From positions 2,914,001 through 2,978,000 of the forward strand of contig NZ_CP060711.1 of assembly GCF_014395425.1 (NCBI RefSeq): DNA of 64,000 nt, in the 5' to 3' direction. A program made the translations under genes and the position numbers. Positions 32,885-43,200 of this stretch are shown piece after piece. The number at the start of each line of letters is the position of its first letter. The first letter of the stretch is position 1. Source of the DNA: Thermomonas brevis (lineage in GTDB: Bacteria > Pseudomonadota > Gammaproteobacteria > Xanthomonadales > Xanthomonadaceae). The notes below the pieces were generated by a model. The model had not been told where the DNA came from. It worked only from the letters and a program-made list of their open reading frames with translations, and ran no database searches.

Positions 32885-33871
32885 ATGACGCCGCCGATGA
32901 CGACTTCAGGAGCCAAGACCGCGCGCCGCCAGCGCAAGCTGCAGAACAAGGCGGACGCCGCGCCCACGAAGGAAAAGAAGAAGGGCGCCGCCAAGAAGGC
33001 GGTGCAGGCCGGTGCCCGCAAGCAGCCGCAGAATCCGCTGCCGGCGCAGCATCTGCGCAAGCCGGGTAAGGAAGCCGATCTCGAACTGCAGCCGCGCTGG
33101 CAGGCCCCGGCCTACCGCGGTAGCGGCAAGCTGGAGGGCATGACCACGCTGGTCACCGGCGGCGACTCCGGCATCGGCCGCGCGGTGGCAGTGCTGTTCG
33201 CGCGCGAAGGCGCCGACGTCGCCATCCTGTATCTGAGCGAACACGAGGACGCCGAACTCACCCGCGCGGCGGTCGAGGCCGAAGGCCGGCGCTGCCTCGC
33301 TATCGCCGGTGACGTGTGCGACAGCGGCTTCTGCGAACGCGCGGTCGCGCAGGCGCGAGAGGCGTTCGGGAAGATCGACGTGCTGGTCAACAACGCCGCC
33401 TTCCAGCTGCACGCCGAGCGCATCGAGGACATCGACGACGAGCGCCTGCAGGAAACCCTGCAGACCAACATCGCCGGCTACTTCCACATGGCGCGCGCGG
33501 CGATCCCGCACATGCGCCGCGGCGGCAGCATCATCAATACGGGCTCGGAAACGGCGCTGTTCGGCAGCCCGAAGCTGCTGGACTATTCGGCGACCAAGGG
33601 CGCCATCCACGCCTGGACCAAGTCGCTGGCCAGCCACCTGCTGGAGCGCGGCATCCGGGTCAACTGCGTGGCGCCGGGCCCGGTGTGGACGCCGCTCAAT
33701 CCCGCCGACAAACCCGCGAAAGACGTGGCGAAGTTCGGCGAGGACAGCGACATGGGCCGCCCCGCGCAGCCGGAAGAGATTTCCCCCGCCTACGTGTTCC
33801 TCGCTTCGCCGGTCACCGCCTCCTACGTCAACGGCGTGATCCTGCCGGTGATGGGCGGGCCGCGCGGCTGA
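32885..33871 (+). CDS. SDR-family oxidoreductase with Lys/Ala-rich N-terminal extension
   Basis: A 328-residue short-chain dehydrogenase of the YghA/YhdF-like group associated with general stress. The NAD(P)-binding motif is TLVTGGDSGIGRAV, NNAAF follows, and the catalytic set is Ser in NTGSETALFG with YSATK. An N-terminal extension of about 70 residues (RRQRKLQNKADAAPTKEKKK and onward) is basic and disordered; KPGKEADLELQPRW leads into the core, as in relatives. ATG 32885 is used, with 32897 as an alternative. It ends 22 bases before ku, so the two genes are co-transcribed. Substrate is unknown. Confidence 0.88.
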   Translation: MTPPMTTSGAKTARRQRKLQNKADAAPTKEKKKGAAKKAVQAGARKQPQNPLPAQHLRKPGKEADLELQPRWQAPAYRGSGKLEGMTTLVTGGDSGIGRAVAVLFAREGADVAILYLSEHEDAELTRAAVEAEGRRCLAIAGDVCDSGFCERAVAQAREAFGKIDVLVNNAAFQLHAERIEDIDDERLQETLQTNIAGYFHMARAAIPHMRRGGSIINTGSETALFGSPKLLDYSATKGAIHAWTKSLASHLLERGIRVNCVAPGPVWTPLNPADKPAKDVAKFGEDSDMGRPAQPEEISPAYVFLASPVTASYVNGVILPVMGGPRG

Positions 33872-33893
33872 TTCCGCCACAACGGAGACGACG

Positions 33894-34805
33894 ATGGCGC
33901 GCCCGATCTGGTCCGGCACCCTGTCCTTCGGCCTGCTCAACATCCCGGTGCAGCTGATGCCGGGTACGCGCGGCACCGACCTGTCCTTCCGCATGCTGGA
34001 CGCGCGCGACAAGTCGCCGATCCGCTACGAGCGCGTCAACGCCGAAACCGGCGAGGAAGTGCCGTGGAAGGACGTGGTCAAGGCGTTCGAGTACGACAAG
34101 GGCAGCTACGTGGTGCTGGAGCAGGAGGACATCCGCTCGGCCGCGCCGGAAAGTCACGACGCGATCGAGGTCGAAGCCTTCGTCGACGCCGAGGCGATCG
34201 GCCCGCAGTACTTCGAGAAGCCCTATGTGCTGGTGCCGGCGAAGAAGGCGGAGAAGGGCTACGTGCTGCTGCGCGAGACGCTGAAGAATACCGGCCGGCT
34301 CGGCATCGCCCGGGTCGTCGTGCGCAGCCGCGAGCACCTGTGCGCGGTGCTGCCGCAGGGCGACGCGCTGCTCTTGGTGATGATGCGCTACCCGCAGGAG
34401 CTGGTGGATATCGGCGACTACGCGCTGCCGGCGGGGCAGGCCGGCGACTACCGCGTCAGCCAGCGCGAGATGCAGATGGCCGAGGCGCTGATCGCCTCGA
34501 TGGAAAGCGACTGGAAGCCGGCCGGTTACAAGGACGAGTTCCGCGCCCGCCTGCACAAGGTGATCGAGAAGCGCATCAAGGCCAAGGGCGGCAAGGTCCG
34601 CAGGTCGCTGGAAGAACCCGCGCTGCGCGAGGACGCCGCGACCAACGTGGTCGATTTCATGTCGCTGCTGCAGCAGAGCATCGACGCCAAGCGGCGGACG
34701 CCGGCGCGCAAGGCCGCCGCGAAAACGGCGGAGAAGAAGCCGGCGGCAAAGAAGTCGAAAGCGGCGACCAAGCGCGCGGTGAAGAAGGCGAAGTCGGCGC
34801 GCTGA
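33894..34805 (+). CDS. ku: Ku double-strand-break end-binding protein
   Basis: Forms the homodimeric ring that loads on DNA ends and recruits LigD. The 303-residue protein begins MARPIWSGTLSFGLLNIPVQ and keeps the family blocks YERVNAETGEEVPWKDVVK, GSYVVLEQEDI, KGYVLLRETLKNTGRLGIARV and DYRVSQREMQMAEALI. The Lys/Ala-rich C-terminal tail (about 265-303) contacts DNA in related Ku proteins. It lies directly downstream of the SDR gene and 11 kb from ligD. Both belong to the same stress island, which suggests joint induction although they are in separate operons. Confidence 0.95.
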   Translation: MARPIWSGTLSFGLLNIPVQLMPGTRGTDLSFRMLDARDKSPIRYERVNAETGEEVPWKDVVKAFEYDKGSYVVLEQEDIRSAAPESHDAIEVEAFVDAEAIGPQYFEKPYVLVPAKKAEKGYVLLRETLKNTGRLGIARVVVRSREHLCAVLPQGDALLLVMMRYPQELVDIGDYALPAGQAGDYRVSQREMQMAEALIASMESDWKPAGYKDEFRARLHKVIEKRIKAKGGKVRRSLEEPALREDAATNVVDFMSLLQQSIDAKRRTPARKAAAKTAEKKPAAKKSKAATKRAVKKAKSAR

Positions 34806-34888
34806 GGTTGCGCGATGGTCGCCCGCGCGTTCGGGCGTCCGTAGCGCTTTCGTATTGCTTCTCCGAGGCGCGGGTGATTTCGAGGCTT

Positions 34889-35013
34889 GTTGACTCGGCC
34901 CTCAAATGGTTTCCGGTAGAGCGCAGCTTGCTGCGCTGCCTGGCGTTTAGCCGAGCAAGCTCGGCTCTACACAAAGCGGCGGCGGACGCGACCATTTGAG
35001 GGCCGGATCAACA
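34889..35013. repeat. Nested inverted-repeat element carrying two GTAG-type REP palindromes
   Basis: The outer arms (34889-34910 and 34991-35013) share CGGCCCTCAAATGGT exactly and extend to about 21 bases with two changes. Inside are two REP hairpins facing each other: GTAG followed by AGCGCAGC/GCTGCGCT (34916-34937), and AGCCGAGC/GCTCGGCT followed by CTAC (34949-34970). The right outer arm contains the stop codon of the topoisomerase gene. Confidence 0.85.
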
Positions 35014-36042
35014 GGTACCCGCTTTCCGCCGCTGCGCGCGGAGGAAGCGCAGCGTCGCCGCCTCCCACTGGCGCTCGCCGCGCGCGTTTCGCGCATGACG
35101 GCCGAGTTGATCGGCGCGCCACGCTTCGAACACGCAGGGATCGATGTAGGCGCTGCGGCAGACGCTGCGGGTGTTGCCGAGCGCGGCGGCGACCTGCTCG
35201 ATCACGGCGTTCTCCAACTCCGCCAGTGCACGCTCCGCGGCGGGGCGTCCGTCCTCGCCGGCCGGAAGCATCGTCGCGGCCAGCGCGCGGAACGCCATGG
35301 CGGTGGCGCTCCAGGTGCGGAAGTCCTTGGCCGAGAAGTCCTCGCCCATGCCGGCGTGCAGCCAGGCGTTGACGTCGGACGAGTTGACGGGGTGGCGGCG
35401 GCCGCCGCCATCCACGTACTGGAACAGGCGCTGTCCCGGCAGCTGCTGGCAGCGCCTGACCAGCCGGACGAGGCGGGCGTCGGTCAGCGGCACCTCGTGC
35501 GATTTCCCGGACTTGCCGTTGAAGCGGAAACGCAGGCCGCCGCTGCGCATCGCCTGCACGTGCCGGTTGCGCAGCGTGGTCAGGCCGTAGGAACGGTTGC
35601 TGGCCGCGTATTCGGCGTTGCCGATGCGGATCAGGGTGGCGCCCATCACCGCGACGACCATCGCCACGACCTTGTCCTTCGGCAGGCCGGGCATGGTCAG
35701 CGCCGCCCGCAGCGCGCGCCGGAGCCGGGGCAGGGCCGCGCCGAACGCGATGATGCGCTCGTGCTTGTCGCGCCGGCTGCGCCGGATCCAGTCCGGGTGA
35801 TAGCGGTATTGCTTGCGGCCGCGCGCGTCGCGACCGGTAGCCTGGATATGCCCGTGCGGGTCGCTGCAGATCCACACGTCCGACCAGGCGGGCGGGATCG
35901 CCAGCGCACGGATGCGCGCCAGCGTCTTCGCGTCGGCGATGCGGCGGCCTTTCGCCGACACGTAGTGGAAGCGCGCGCGTCCGCGCCGGCGGATGCCCGG
36001 CATGGTGTCGTTGACGTGGCGGAGCCGCGCGCCGCTGGTCAT
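35008..36042 (-). CDS. Type IB DNA topoisomerase (poxvirus-like)
   Basis: Relaxes supercoils by a transient 3'-phosphotyrosine bond. The 344-residue protein has an N-terminal DNA-grip domain (GRARFHYVSAKGRRI, IPPAWSDVWICSDPHGHIQA, GRKQYRYHPDW) and the catalytic domain. In the latter, Arg in ATLIRIGNAEYA, KSGKSHEVPL, KDFRTWSATAMA and the nucleophilic Tyr in CRSAYIDPCVFE are visible. ATG 36042 overlaps the stop of the upstream cupin gene by four bases, so translation is coupled. The gene end falls inside a REP-bearing inverted repeat. Its position beside ku fits a DNA-stress set. Confidence 0.93.
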   Translation of the reverse strand: MTSGARLRHVNDTMPGIRRRGRARFHYVSAKGRRIADAKTLARIRALAIPPAWSDVWICSDPHGHIQATGRDARGRKQYRYHPDWIRRSRRDKHERIIAFGAALPRLRRALRAALTMPGLPKDKVVAMVVAVMGATLIRIGNAEYAASNRSYGLTTLRNRHVQAMRSGGLRFRFNGKSGKSHEVPLTDARLVRLVRRCQQLPGQRLFQYVDGGGRRHPVNSSDVNAWLHAGMGEDFSAKDFRTWSATAMAFRALAATMLPAGEDGRPAAERALAELENAVIEQVAAALGNTRSVCRSAYIDPCVFEAWRADQLGRHARNARGERQWEAATLRFLRAQRRKAGTC

Positions 36043-36434
36043 GCGTTCGCTTGCGTCGCCCGAGGATTGCGCCCGCCGCCACGCGCCGCGCCCGCCGGCT
36101 TGCCCGCGGGCTTCAGCACGCCTCTCTGCGTGTAGGCGGGCGGCGAATAGAAGTTCACGGTCACCAGAGGCGAGCGGCCGGTGTTGCGGATCTCGTGCCG
36201 CTCGCCGCGTTCGATCAGCAGCAGGCTGCCTCGTCGCAGGCGCCGTCGCGCACCTTCCACGATGGCGAGGCCGCTGCCTTCGACCACGAACAGCCACTGG
36301 TCGGCGCCGGCATGGCGGTTGTCCGGGCCGCCCTCCTTGTCGCCAGGCGCGATCACCATCTCCGCGGCCTGGACGCCGCGATGATCGAAGGCGATCCGGA
36401 AGCCTTCGCCGAGCTTGCAGGTCTTGGATCTCAT
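36039..36434 (-). CDS. Cupin-domain protein
   Basis: A 131-residue single-domain cupin. The first cupin box (ADQWLFVVEGSGLAIVEG) and second box (GSLLLIERGERHEIRNTG) are present. They give a small beta-barrel that would bind a metal through His or Glu, although the first box has no clear HxH pair. The C-terminal tail is Lys/Gly/Ala-rich. GGAGG lies about ten bases before ATG 36434. It sits between isochorismatase-like and topoisomerase genes, 19 bases from the first and overlapping the second. The ligand is unknown. Confidence 0.82.
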   Translation of the reverse strand: MRSKTCKLGEGFRIAFDHRGVQAAEMVIAPGDKEGGPDNRHAGADQWLFVVEGSGLAIVEGARRRLRRGSLLLIERGERHEIRNTGRSPLVTVNFYSPPAYTQRGVLKPAGKPAGAARGGGRNPRATQANA

Positions 36435-36453
36435 CCCGGCGATTCCTCCGCGC

Positions 36454-37041
36454 TCATGTCGGTGCGCTTCCGGTAGCGCCCGCGCCGCGGATGCCGAATG
36501 GATCGGCGCCGCCGCGGACCGGGCGCACCTCGGCCCGGCAGGTATAGCGCAGCACGTGCAGTGCGGCGCGCTTCAGCGCCGGCGTGCGCGCCGCCGTGCA
36601 GTCGCTCGGCACCCATAACCGGTAGTCGCGCATGTGCGCGTCGATCGCCGTCGCCAGCACGCAGGAGTCGGCGGCGATGCCGGCGATCGCGAGGCGGTCC
36701 ACGTCGAGCTGCTGCAGCAGCACCGGCAGCGCCGTCGCCATGAACGCGGAATGCTTCGGCTTCAGCACGTAGAAATGACCGTCTTCCGGCGCCAGCCGCT
36801 CGGCGAGGCGCGCCGACGTGCCGCCCAGTGCCAGCGACGACGCGACCAGATCGGGGAACCCGCCATGCCAGTCCGTCCAGTTGTCGTTGGCGTAGATCAC
36901 CGGCAGCCCGGCGGCGTCGAAGCGGTCGCGCAGCGCCCGCAGCGGCGCGTGGATGGCATCGGCCGCGGCCGCGAGCGCTCTCGCGCCGTCGAACGCGAAG
37001 TGGTTGATGACATCGACGATGAGCAGCGCGAGCTTCGGCAT
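36454..37041 (-). CDS. Isochorismatase-like cysteine hydrolase
   Basis: A 195-residue hydrolase of the nicotinamidase/isochorismatase fold. The catalytic triad is visible: Asp in LALLIVDVINHF, Lys in VLKPKHSAF and Cys in IAGIAADSCVLATAIDA. The cis-peptide-type loop before Cys (IAADS) is normal. Such enzymes hydrolyse amides or vinyl ethers of small molecules; the exact substrate is unclear. It is the first gene of a minus-strand operon with the cupin and topoisomerase IB genes. A 210-base region separates it from the divergent giant toxin gene. Confidence 0.87.
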   Translation of the reverse strand: MPKLALLIVDVINHFAFDGARALAAAADAIHAPLRALRDRFDAAGLPVIYANDNWTDWHGGFPDLVASSLALGGTSARLAERLAPEDGHFYVLKPKHSAFMATALPVLLQQLDVDRLAIAGIAADSCVLATAIDAHMRDYRLWVPSDCTAARTPALKRAALHVLRYTCRAEVRPVRGGADPFGIRGAGATGSAPT

Positions 37042-37251
37042 CCTGACGTCGGCGGGGGCGACGGACCGACGTTCGCATGTGGGGTGTCAACGCGGGTTGA
37101 AATCGACGGCGTGCCCGCTTCGGGTGAGACGCTTCTGGTCTAGTTGCTGGTTGCGATGCGGGGGTTCTTGTTCGCCTAAACCTTTTTGCCCGTACCGGGA
37201 TTGACGTGGAGATGGCCACGGAATGGTCCGGGGCGAGCAGAAGGGGTTGTC

Positions 37252-40200
37252 ATGGTTGCAGTCGTCTCGGGCAATGGTCTGGGCTTGTTCACGACGTCGC
37301 TGGCGCAGCTGGGGTTGGCCGGCGGTGGCCCGTCGATCGGCGGCAGCCGGACGGACCAGTACGTCAACCTGGCGACCGGCAACCTGGTTCTGACCGGTTG
37401 GGACGAGAGCCTGTTCGGCCACGGCTTCGCAACCGGGTTGGTGCGCACCTACAACAGCCAGGGCAGCTTCGCCCAGACGGGCACGGATGGCTGGCAGACG
37501 GGCTACGAGCGCACCGTGCGCCTGGCATCCGGGACCAAGAACACCGTGGGCAGCACGGTGGAGCGGGCCACGGCGGATGGCAGCGTGGTGACCTACACGT
37601 GGGATGCGGCGCGGAGCGCCTACGTCTCGTCGCAGGGCGAGGGCGCCCACGACACGATCGTGCTGTCGGGGTCGGGATCGTCGGCGAAGTGGCTGTGGAC
37701 GGAAGGCGGCACGCAGGTGCAGGAAACCTACACCGCAAGCAGTCTGGCGGTGGCCGGGAAGCTGGAGAAGATCGTCGACCTGGCGACGAAGGCGACCTAT
37801 ACGCTGAGCTACAGCGGCACGCTGTTGCAGAGCGTCACCGGCACGAACGGCGAGACGCTGACGTTCGGCTACGACGACCAGAACCGGCTGATCAGCCTGG
37901 GCACGTCCGAGCGCGATGTCGGTGGCGTGCTGGTGACCAAGGGCCAGGTGAGCTACGGCTACGACGCGGCCGGGCGGCTGAGCTGGGTGCAGACCGACCT
38001 GACGCCCGAGAGCGCGCTGGACAATACCTGGGATGCCGGCGCTCCGGCGAACAACGACGGCAAGTCGTATCGGGTCGCGTACACCTACGCCGACGCCAGT
38101 TCGTTGCGGATCACCGGCGTCGCCACCAGCGACGGCATCACGGTGGCCTATACCTACGATGCCTCCGGACGCATCGCCAGCGTCACCCAGGGCGGGGTGG
38201 CCGATGGGTCCGCCCAGTCGCTGACCTATGCGTACTCGGCGGGGGCCACGACCGTCACCGATGCCGCCGGCCGGAGCTGGACCTACCAGTACGATGCGGC
38301 GGGCCAGTTGACCGCGGTGCTGGAGCCGGCGGTCGGCGGCCAGCGTGCCGTGACCGACTACAGCTACGACGCCGCCGGCAACGTGGTGCGCATCCGCCAG
38401 GCCGCGTATGCGGGGGCGATGTCCACGCTGGACACGGTGTACCAATACGACGCCAACGGCAACGTGATCCTGCAGCGCGACCTGCTCGGCAACACGGTCG
38501 TGCGCACGTACAGCAGCGAGAATCGAGTCCTGACCGAAGCGCGCTACACGGTGCCGGATGCGGACGGGTTGGACCCGACTCACGCCGGCACCGTCAACGT
38601 GCCGGGCGACGCGTTGGTCACGCGGTACGTTTACGACACCACCAATCCGCGTCTGCTGCGCTTCGTGATCGATGCCGCCGGTCGGGTGACGGAAACCCAG
38701 TACAACGCCTCGGGCGTGGCGCAGGGCCTGGCGTCGATGACGCGCAGCTTCGTGGGCGCGATGTACGACACCAGCGGGCTGCCGGTGTCCGGCGTGCCGA
38801 CGTTGACCGAGATGACGGACTGGGCGACGGCCGGGCGTGGGCAGACCGCCCGGACCGACTTCAGCTATGACGCACAGGGGCGGCTGTCCCAGCGCACGGA
38901 CTACGCGACCGTCTCCTCCTCGAGCGGTGCAGGCGTCCTGGACGATGCCACCTCGATCACGCGCTACACGTACGACGCCCAGGGCTTGCTGCGCCAGCAG
39001 GTGGCGGTGCATGGCGTGGGACGCACGGTGGCGGGCGTGGCGCCGGGCGGCAGCGAGGTCGTGGATTACGTGTACGACGGACTGGGGCGGCTGCTGAGCA
39101 CGATCCGCCGCAGCAGCGAGACCGCGGCCAACGACGACGCCAACACCGTCACGACCACCGTTGCCTACGTGGACTCGTCGCGTCGGGTGGTCACGACGCT
39201 CGACAGCGGCTTGGTGCGCACTGAGGTGCGCAATGCCGCGGGCCTGCTGCTGTCGCTGAGCGAGGCGGGGACGGTTGCGGGCGCGCAGGTGACGCGAACG
39301 GCGCAAAGCGTCTACGACGCGACCGGGCGTCTGCGTGCCGTGCAGGACGCAACCGGCGGACTTACCTACTTCTTCTACGATGCCGCCGGCCGCCTGAGCG
39401 CGGCGGTGGATGCGACCGGCGCGGTCACGAAGACGCTCTACGACGCCATCGGCCGCGTCAGCGGCAGCGTGTCCTATGCCAACCGGGTGGCGACGACGGG
39501 GTGGTATTCCGCAGGGGCGGTGGTCAAGGACGAACTGGTCTATGCGGCCGGGGCACCGGCGCTGTCGGGGACCCAGGCCTGGGTTCAGACCGACGCGGCG
39601 AACGATCGCACGGCGACGCGCGCGTACGATGCGGCGGGCCGCCTGGCGAGCGAGACCGATGCCGCCGGGCTGGTGACGAGCTACGCCTATGATGGCGCGG
39701 GCCGGTTGCTGTCGAGCACGGAAAGCGGAGACGGCGCCTCGCGGGTGAAGCGGTTCTTCTACGACGTCACCGACCGACTGGTGGCGACGCTGGATGCGGG
39801 CGGCTTCCTGGTCGAGATGATCTACGATGCGGCCGGCCGTCTGGCGCTGACGAAGCGCTACGCCACCCGCACCAACAATGCGTACTGGCAAAACGGCACC
39901 TTGGACCAGTTGCGTCCGCTCGCGGATGCGGCCAACGACCAGGTCGAACACCTGCTCTACGACGGGCGCGGCAACCAGGTCGGCCTGGTGGATGCCGAAG
40001 GGTATCTGACCGAGTTCCTCTACGACGAGAAGAACAACCAGCGCGTCGTCAAGGCCTACGCCAAGAAGCTGACGGGGCTGACGGGCAGCGAGACGCTGGC
40101 GACCCTGCGGACCAGCGCAATGAAGAGCCCGCCGGCCGAACCGTACCGGTTGACCCAGCGCAGCTTCAATGGGTTGGGCCAGGTGGTCGTCGAGCTCAAT

Positions 40201-43200
40201 CCCGAAGGCACGGTGACCCGCTACAGCTACGACGAGGCGGGCCGGCTCGTGCGGACGGAGGCGGGGCAGGGCACGAGCGAAGTGCGGGAGAATTATCTCC
40301 GCTACGACGTGTTCGGCCAGGTGACCGGCGAGATGAGCGGCCAGCAGGCGGCCGACGCGGCGGCGATGCTCGGCAAGAGCCTGGATGATCCAAGCCTGAG
40401 CGAGGCGCAGCGCGAGAGCGCCTATGCCCAGTATGGCCTGCGGCATAGCTACGACCTGCTGGGCCGGCGTACCGAAACCGTCGACGCCAGCGGCGCCAAG
40501 ACCTTCTATTTTTACGATGCGCAGGGGCGGCAGACCTTCGTCGTGCGCGGCGTCAAGGCCAATGGCATCGCCAACGCGCAGGGCGAGGTGACCGAAACCC
40601 GCTACACGGCCTTCGGCCAGGTCGGCGAGGTGCTGGTCTACACCGGGCGCATCGCCATCGCCCAGCCGGGCGTCCGGGCCAGCGTCCAGAGCGCGATCTC
40701 CACCCTGAGCTTCGTGGCGGCGACCGATGCCCGCCGCCAGTACGCGTACGACCGACGCGGCCTGCTGACGCGGCTGACCGACGCCGAGGGCGTGCAGACG
40801 GCGATGAGCTACAACGCCTTCGGCGAACTGGCGGAACAGACCACGGCCTACGGTACTGGCCAGGCCAGCACGACGCGGTACGCCTACAACCCGCGTGGCC
40901 AGATGAACTCCCGCACCGAGGCCGATGGCACCGCGCTGGCGCGCACCACGACCCAGACGTTCGACGCGTTCGGCCGCGTGGCGACCGTCACCGACGCGCT
41001 TGGCAGCGTCACCACGCTGACCTACGACAGGCGGGGGCGCCAGGTCGGCATGAGCCGAACCGTGTCCGGGCAGCTGGAAAGCACGAGTACGGTCTACGAC
41101 GCCTTCGACCGCGTGGTGAGCCAGGCCGATGCGCGGGGTTACGTCACGACCTATGCCCATAGCGACAGTGCGCGCAGCCTGGTGGTGACCACGCCGGAGG
41201 GCGTGTCCGTCACCACCGTGCACAACCGGTTCGGGCAGACCGTGACCGTGAGCCAGGCATTGCCGGGCGGCGGCACGGCCACGGCCACCACGACCTACGA
41301 CAGGAACGGTGCGGTCGTCTCGGTTCTCGATCCGCTGGGCAACAGCACGGGCAACGTCTACGACGTTCGCGGATTGCTGACGGAGGCGACGGACGCCAGC
41401 GGCCGCAAGGTGCAATACACCTACGATGCGATCGGTCGCCAGCTGACCCGGGTGGAGGATCCGGGGGCCGGCAAGCTCAATCTGACCACGACGTATACCT
41501 ACGACGGACAGGGGCGGCGGCTGGACGTGACCGACGCCAGCGGCCGGCTCACCCGGATGAGCTACGACCGCGAGGGGCGCCTGACCCAGGTCGCCCGGGA
41601 TCCGAACGGGTTGAACCTGCGCACGGTGACGTCCTACGACGCCGCCGGTCGAGTGCTGACGGTCACCGAAGGCTATGGCACCAGCGCGGCCACGACGGTG
41701 CAGTACGCCTACGACGCGCTGAACCGTCGCGTCGCCGAAACCGTCGATCCGGGCACCGGCAAGCTCAATCTCATCACCCGCTACGCGTACGACGCGAACG
41801 ACAATCTGGTCACCCGCACGGACGCGCTGGGCAACCTGACGCGGTACGCCTACGACGAGGCGGGCCGGTTGCGCTTCGTGGTGGATGCCGCCGGCGCGCT
41901 CGTCGAGACGGTTTACGACAAGAACGGCAATGCGGTCCTGACCCGCGAATACGCCAAGGCGCTCAGCGCCGGCGCGCTGGCGGCCCTTGCCGCGGCGCCG
42001 ACGACCGGTGCGCTGCAGGCGCTGGTGACGAGCGAGTCGCTCCTGAACAATGCGGCGGATCGCCTCGGCTACCAGGTGTTCGACCGCGACAACCGGGTGC
42101 GCTTCACGCTGGACGCAGCGGGCAGCCTGACCGAAACCCGCTACGACAGCGCCGGACGGGTGCAGCAGAGCTTGGCGTATGGGGCGGCGTTTACCACGTC
42201 GACGGTCCTGACCAAGCTGCGCGCCGGCACGGCGGCCGTGAGCGACTTCACCGGCTTTGCCAGCGCCAACGAGAGCGCCGCGCGGGCGAGCCAGTACGTC
42301 TACGACGCCGCGGGGCGCGTGGTCTATGCGCTGACCCGAAGCGATGCGGGCGCGGTGGTCAGCGAGCGCCGCTATGACGCCTCCGGCCTGAAGACCGCCG
42401 ACGTCGCCTATGCGGTGACGATCCCCTACGTGGCCGGACAGATGGCCGCGCAGGTCGCCAGTGCGCTCGCGACGGCAGGCGGCAATGCCGCCGACCAGCA
42501 GCGCCTGACCCGCTATGCCTACGACGGGGCGGGGCGGCTGCGGTTCTCGGTGGACGATGCCGGCGCGGTGACCGAGCAGCGCTACGATGGTGCGGACCGG
42601 GTCGTCTCGACGCATGCCTATGCCACGCCGGTGACGATCGCCACGGTGACGGAGGCGGCGGTGGCCGCCCTGGTGGCCGGGCAGGCCAACGTCCAGCGCA
42701 CCGGTTACGCCTACGACAATGCCGGTCGCCTGACCGGCACGACGGACGCGCTGAACAAGACCGAGTCCTACGGCTACGACGCGGCCGGCCGCCGCACCAG
42801 CGTCACCAACAAGCTGGGCGCGGTCTGGACCTACGAATACGATGCGGCCGGCAGGATGACGGCGGAGCGCTCGCCCGCCGTCGCCGTCGCCCGCTACGAC
42901 GCGAGCGGCAACGTCGTGGTGAGCACGACGTCCATCGTGACCCGGCGCACCTACGACGCGCTGGGCCAGGTGCTGACGGTGACGGAGAACGCCGGGACGG
43001 CGGAAGAACGCACCGTCACTTACGAGTACGACGTGCGCGGCCGGCAGAGCCGGACGCTCTTCCCGGATGCCTGGCAGCTGGACGACAACGGCGTCCTGGC
43101 GGCCACCGGTGTCCAGCCCGACGTGCGCGTGGCCTACGATGCGCTTGATCGCGCGGTGGTCCAGAAGGACGTGCGCGGCAACTACAGCTACAAGGTGTAC

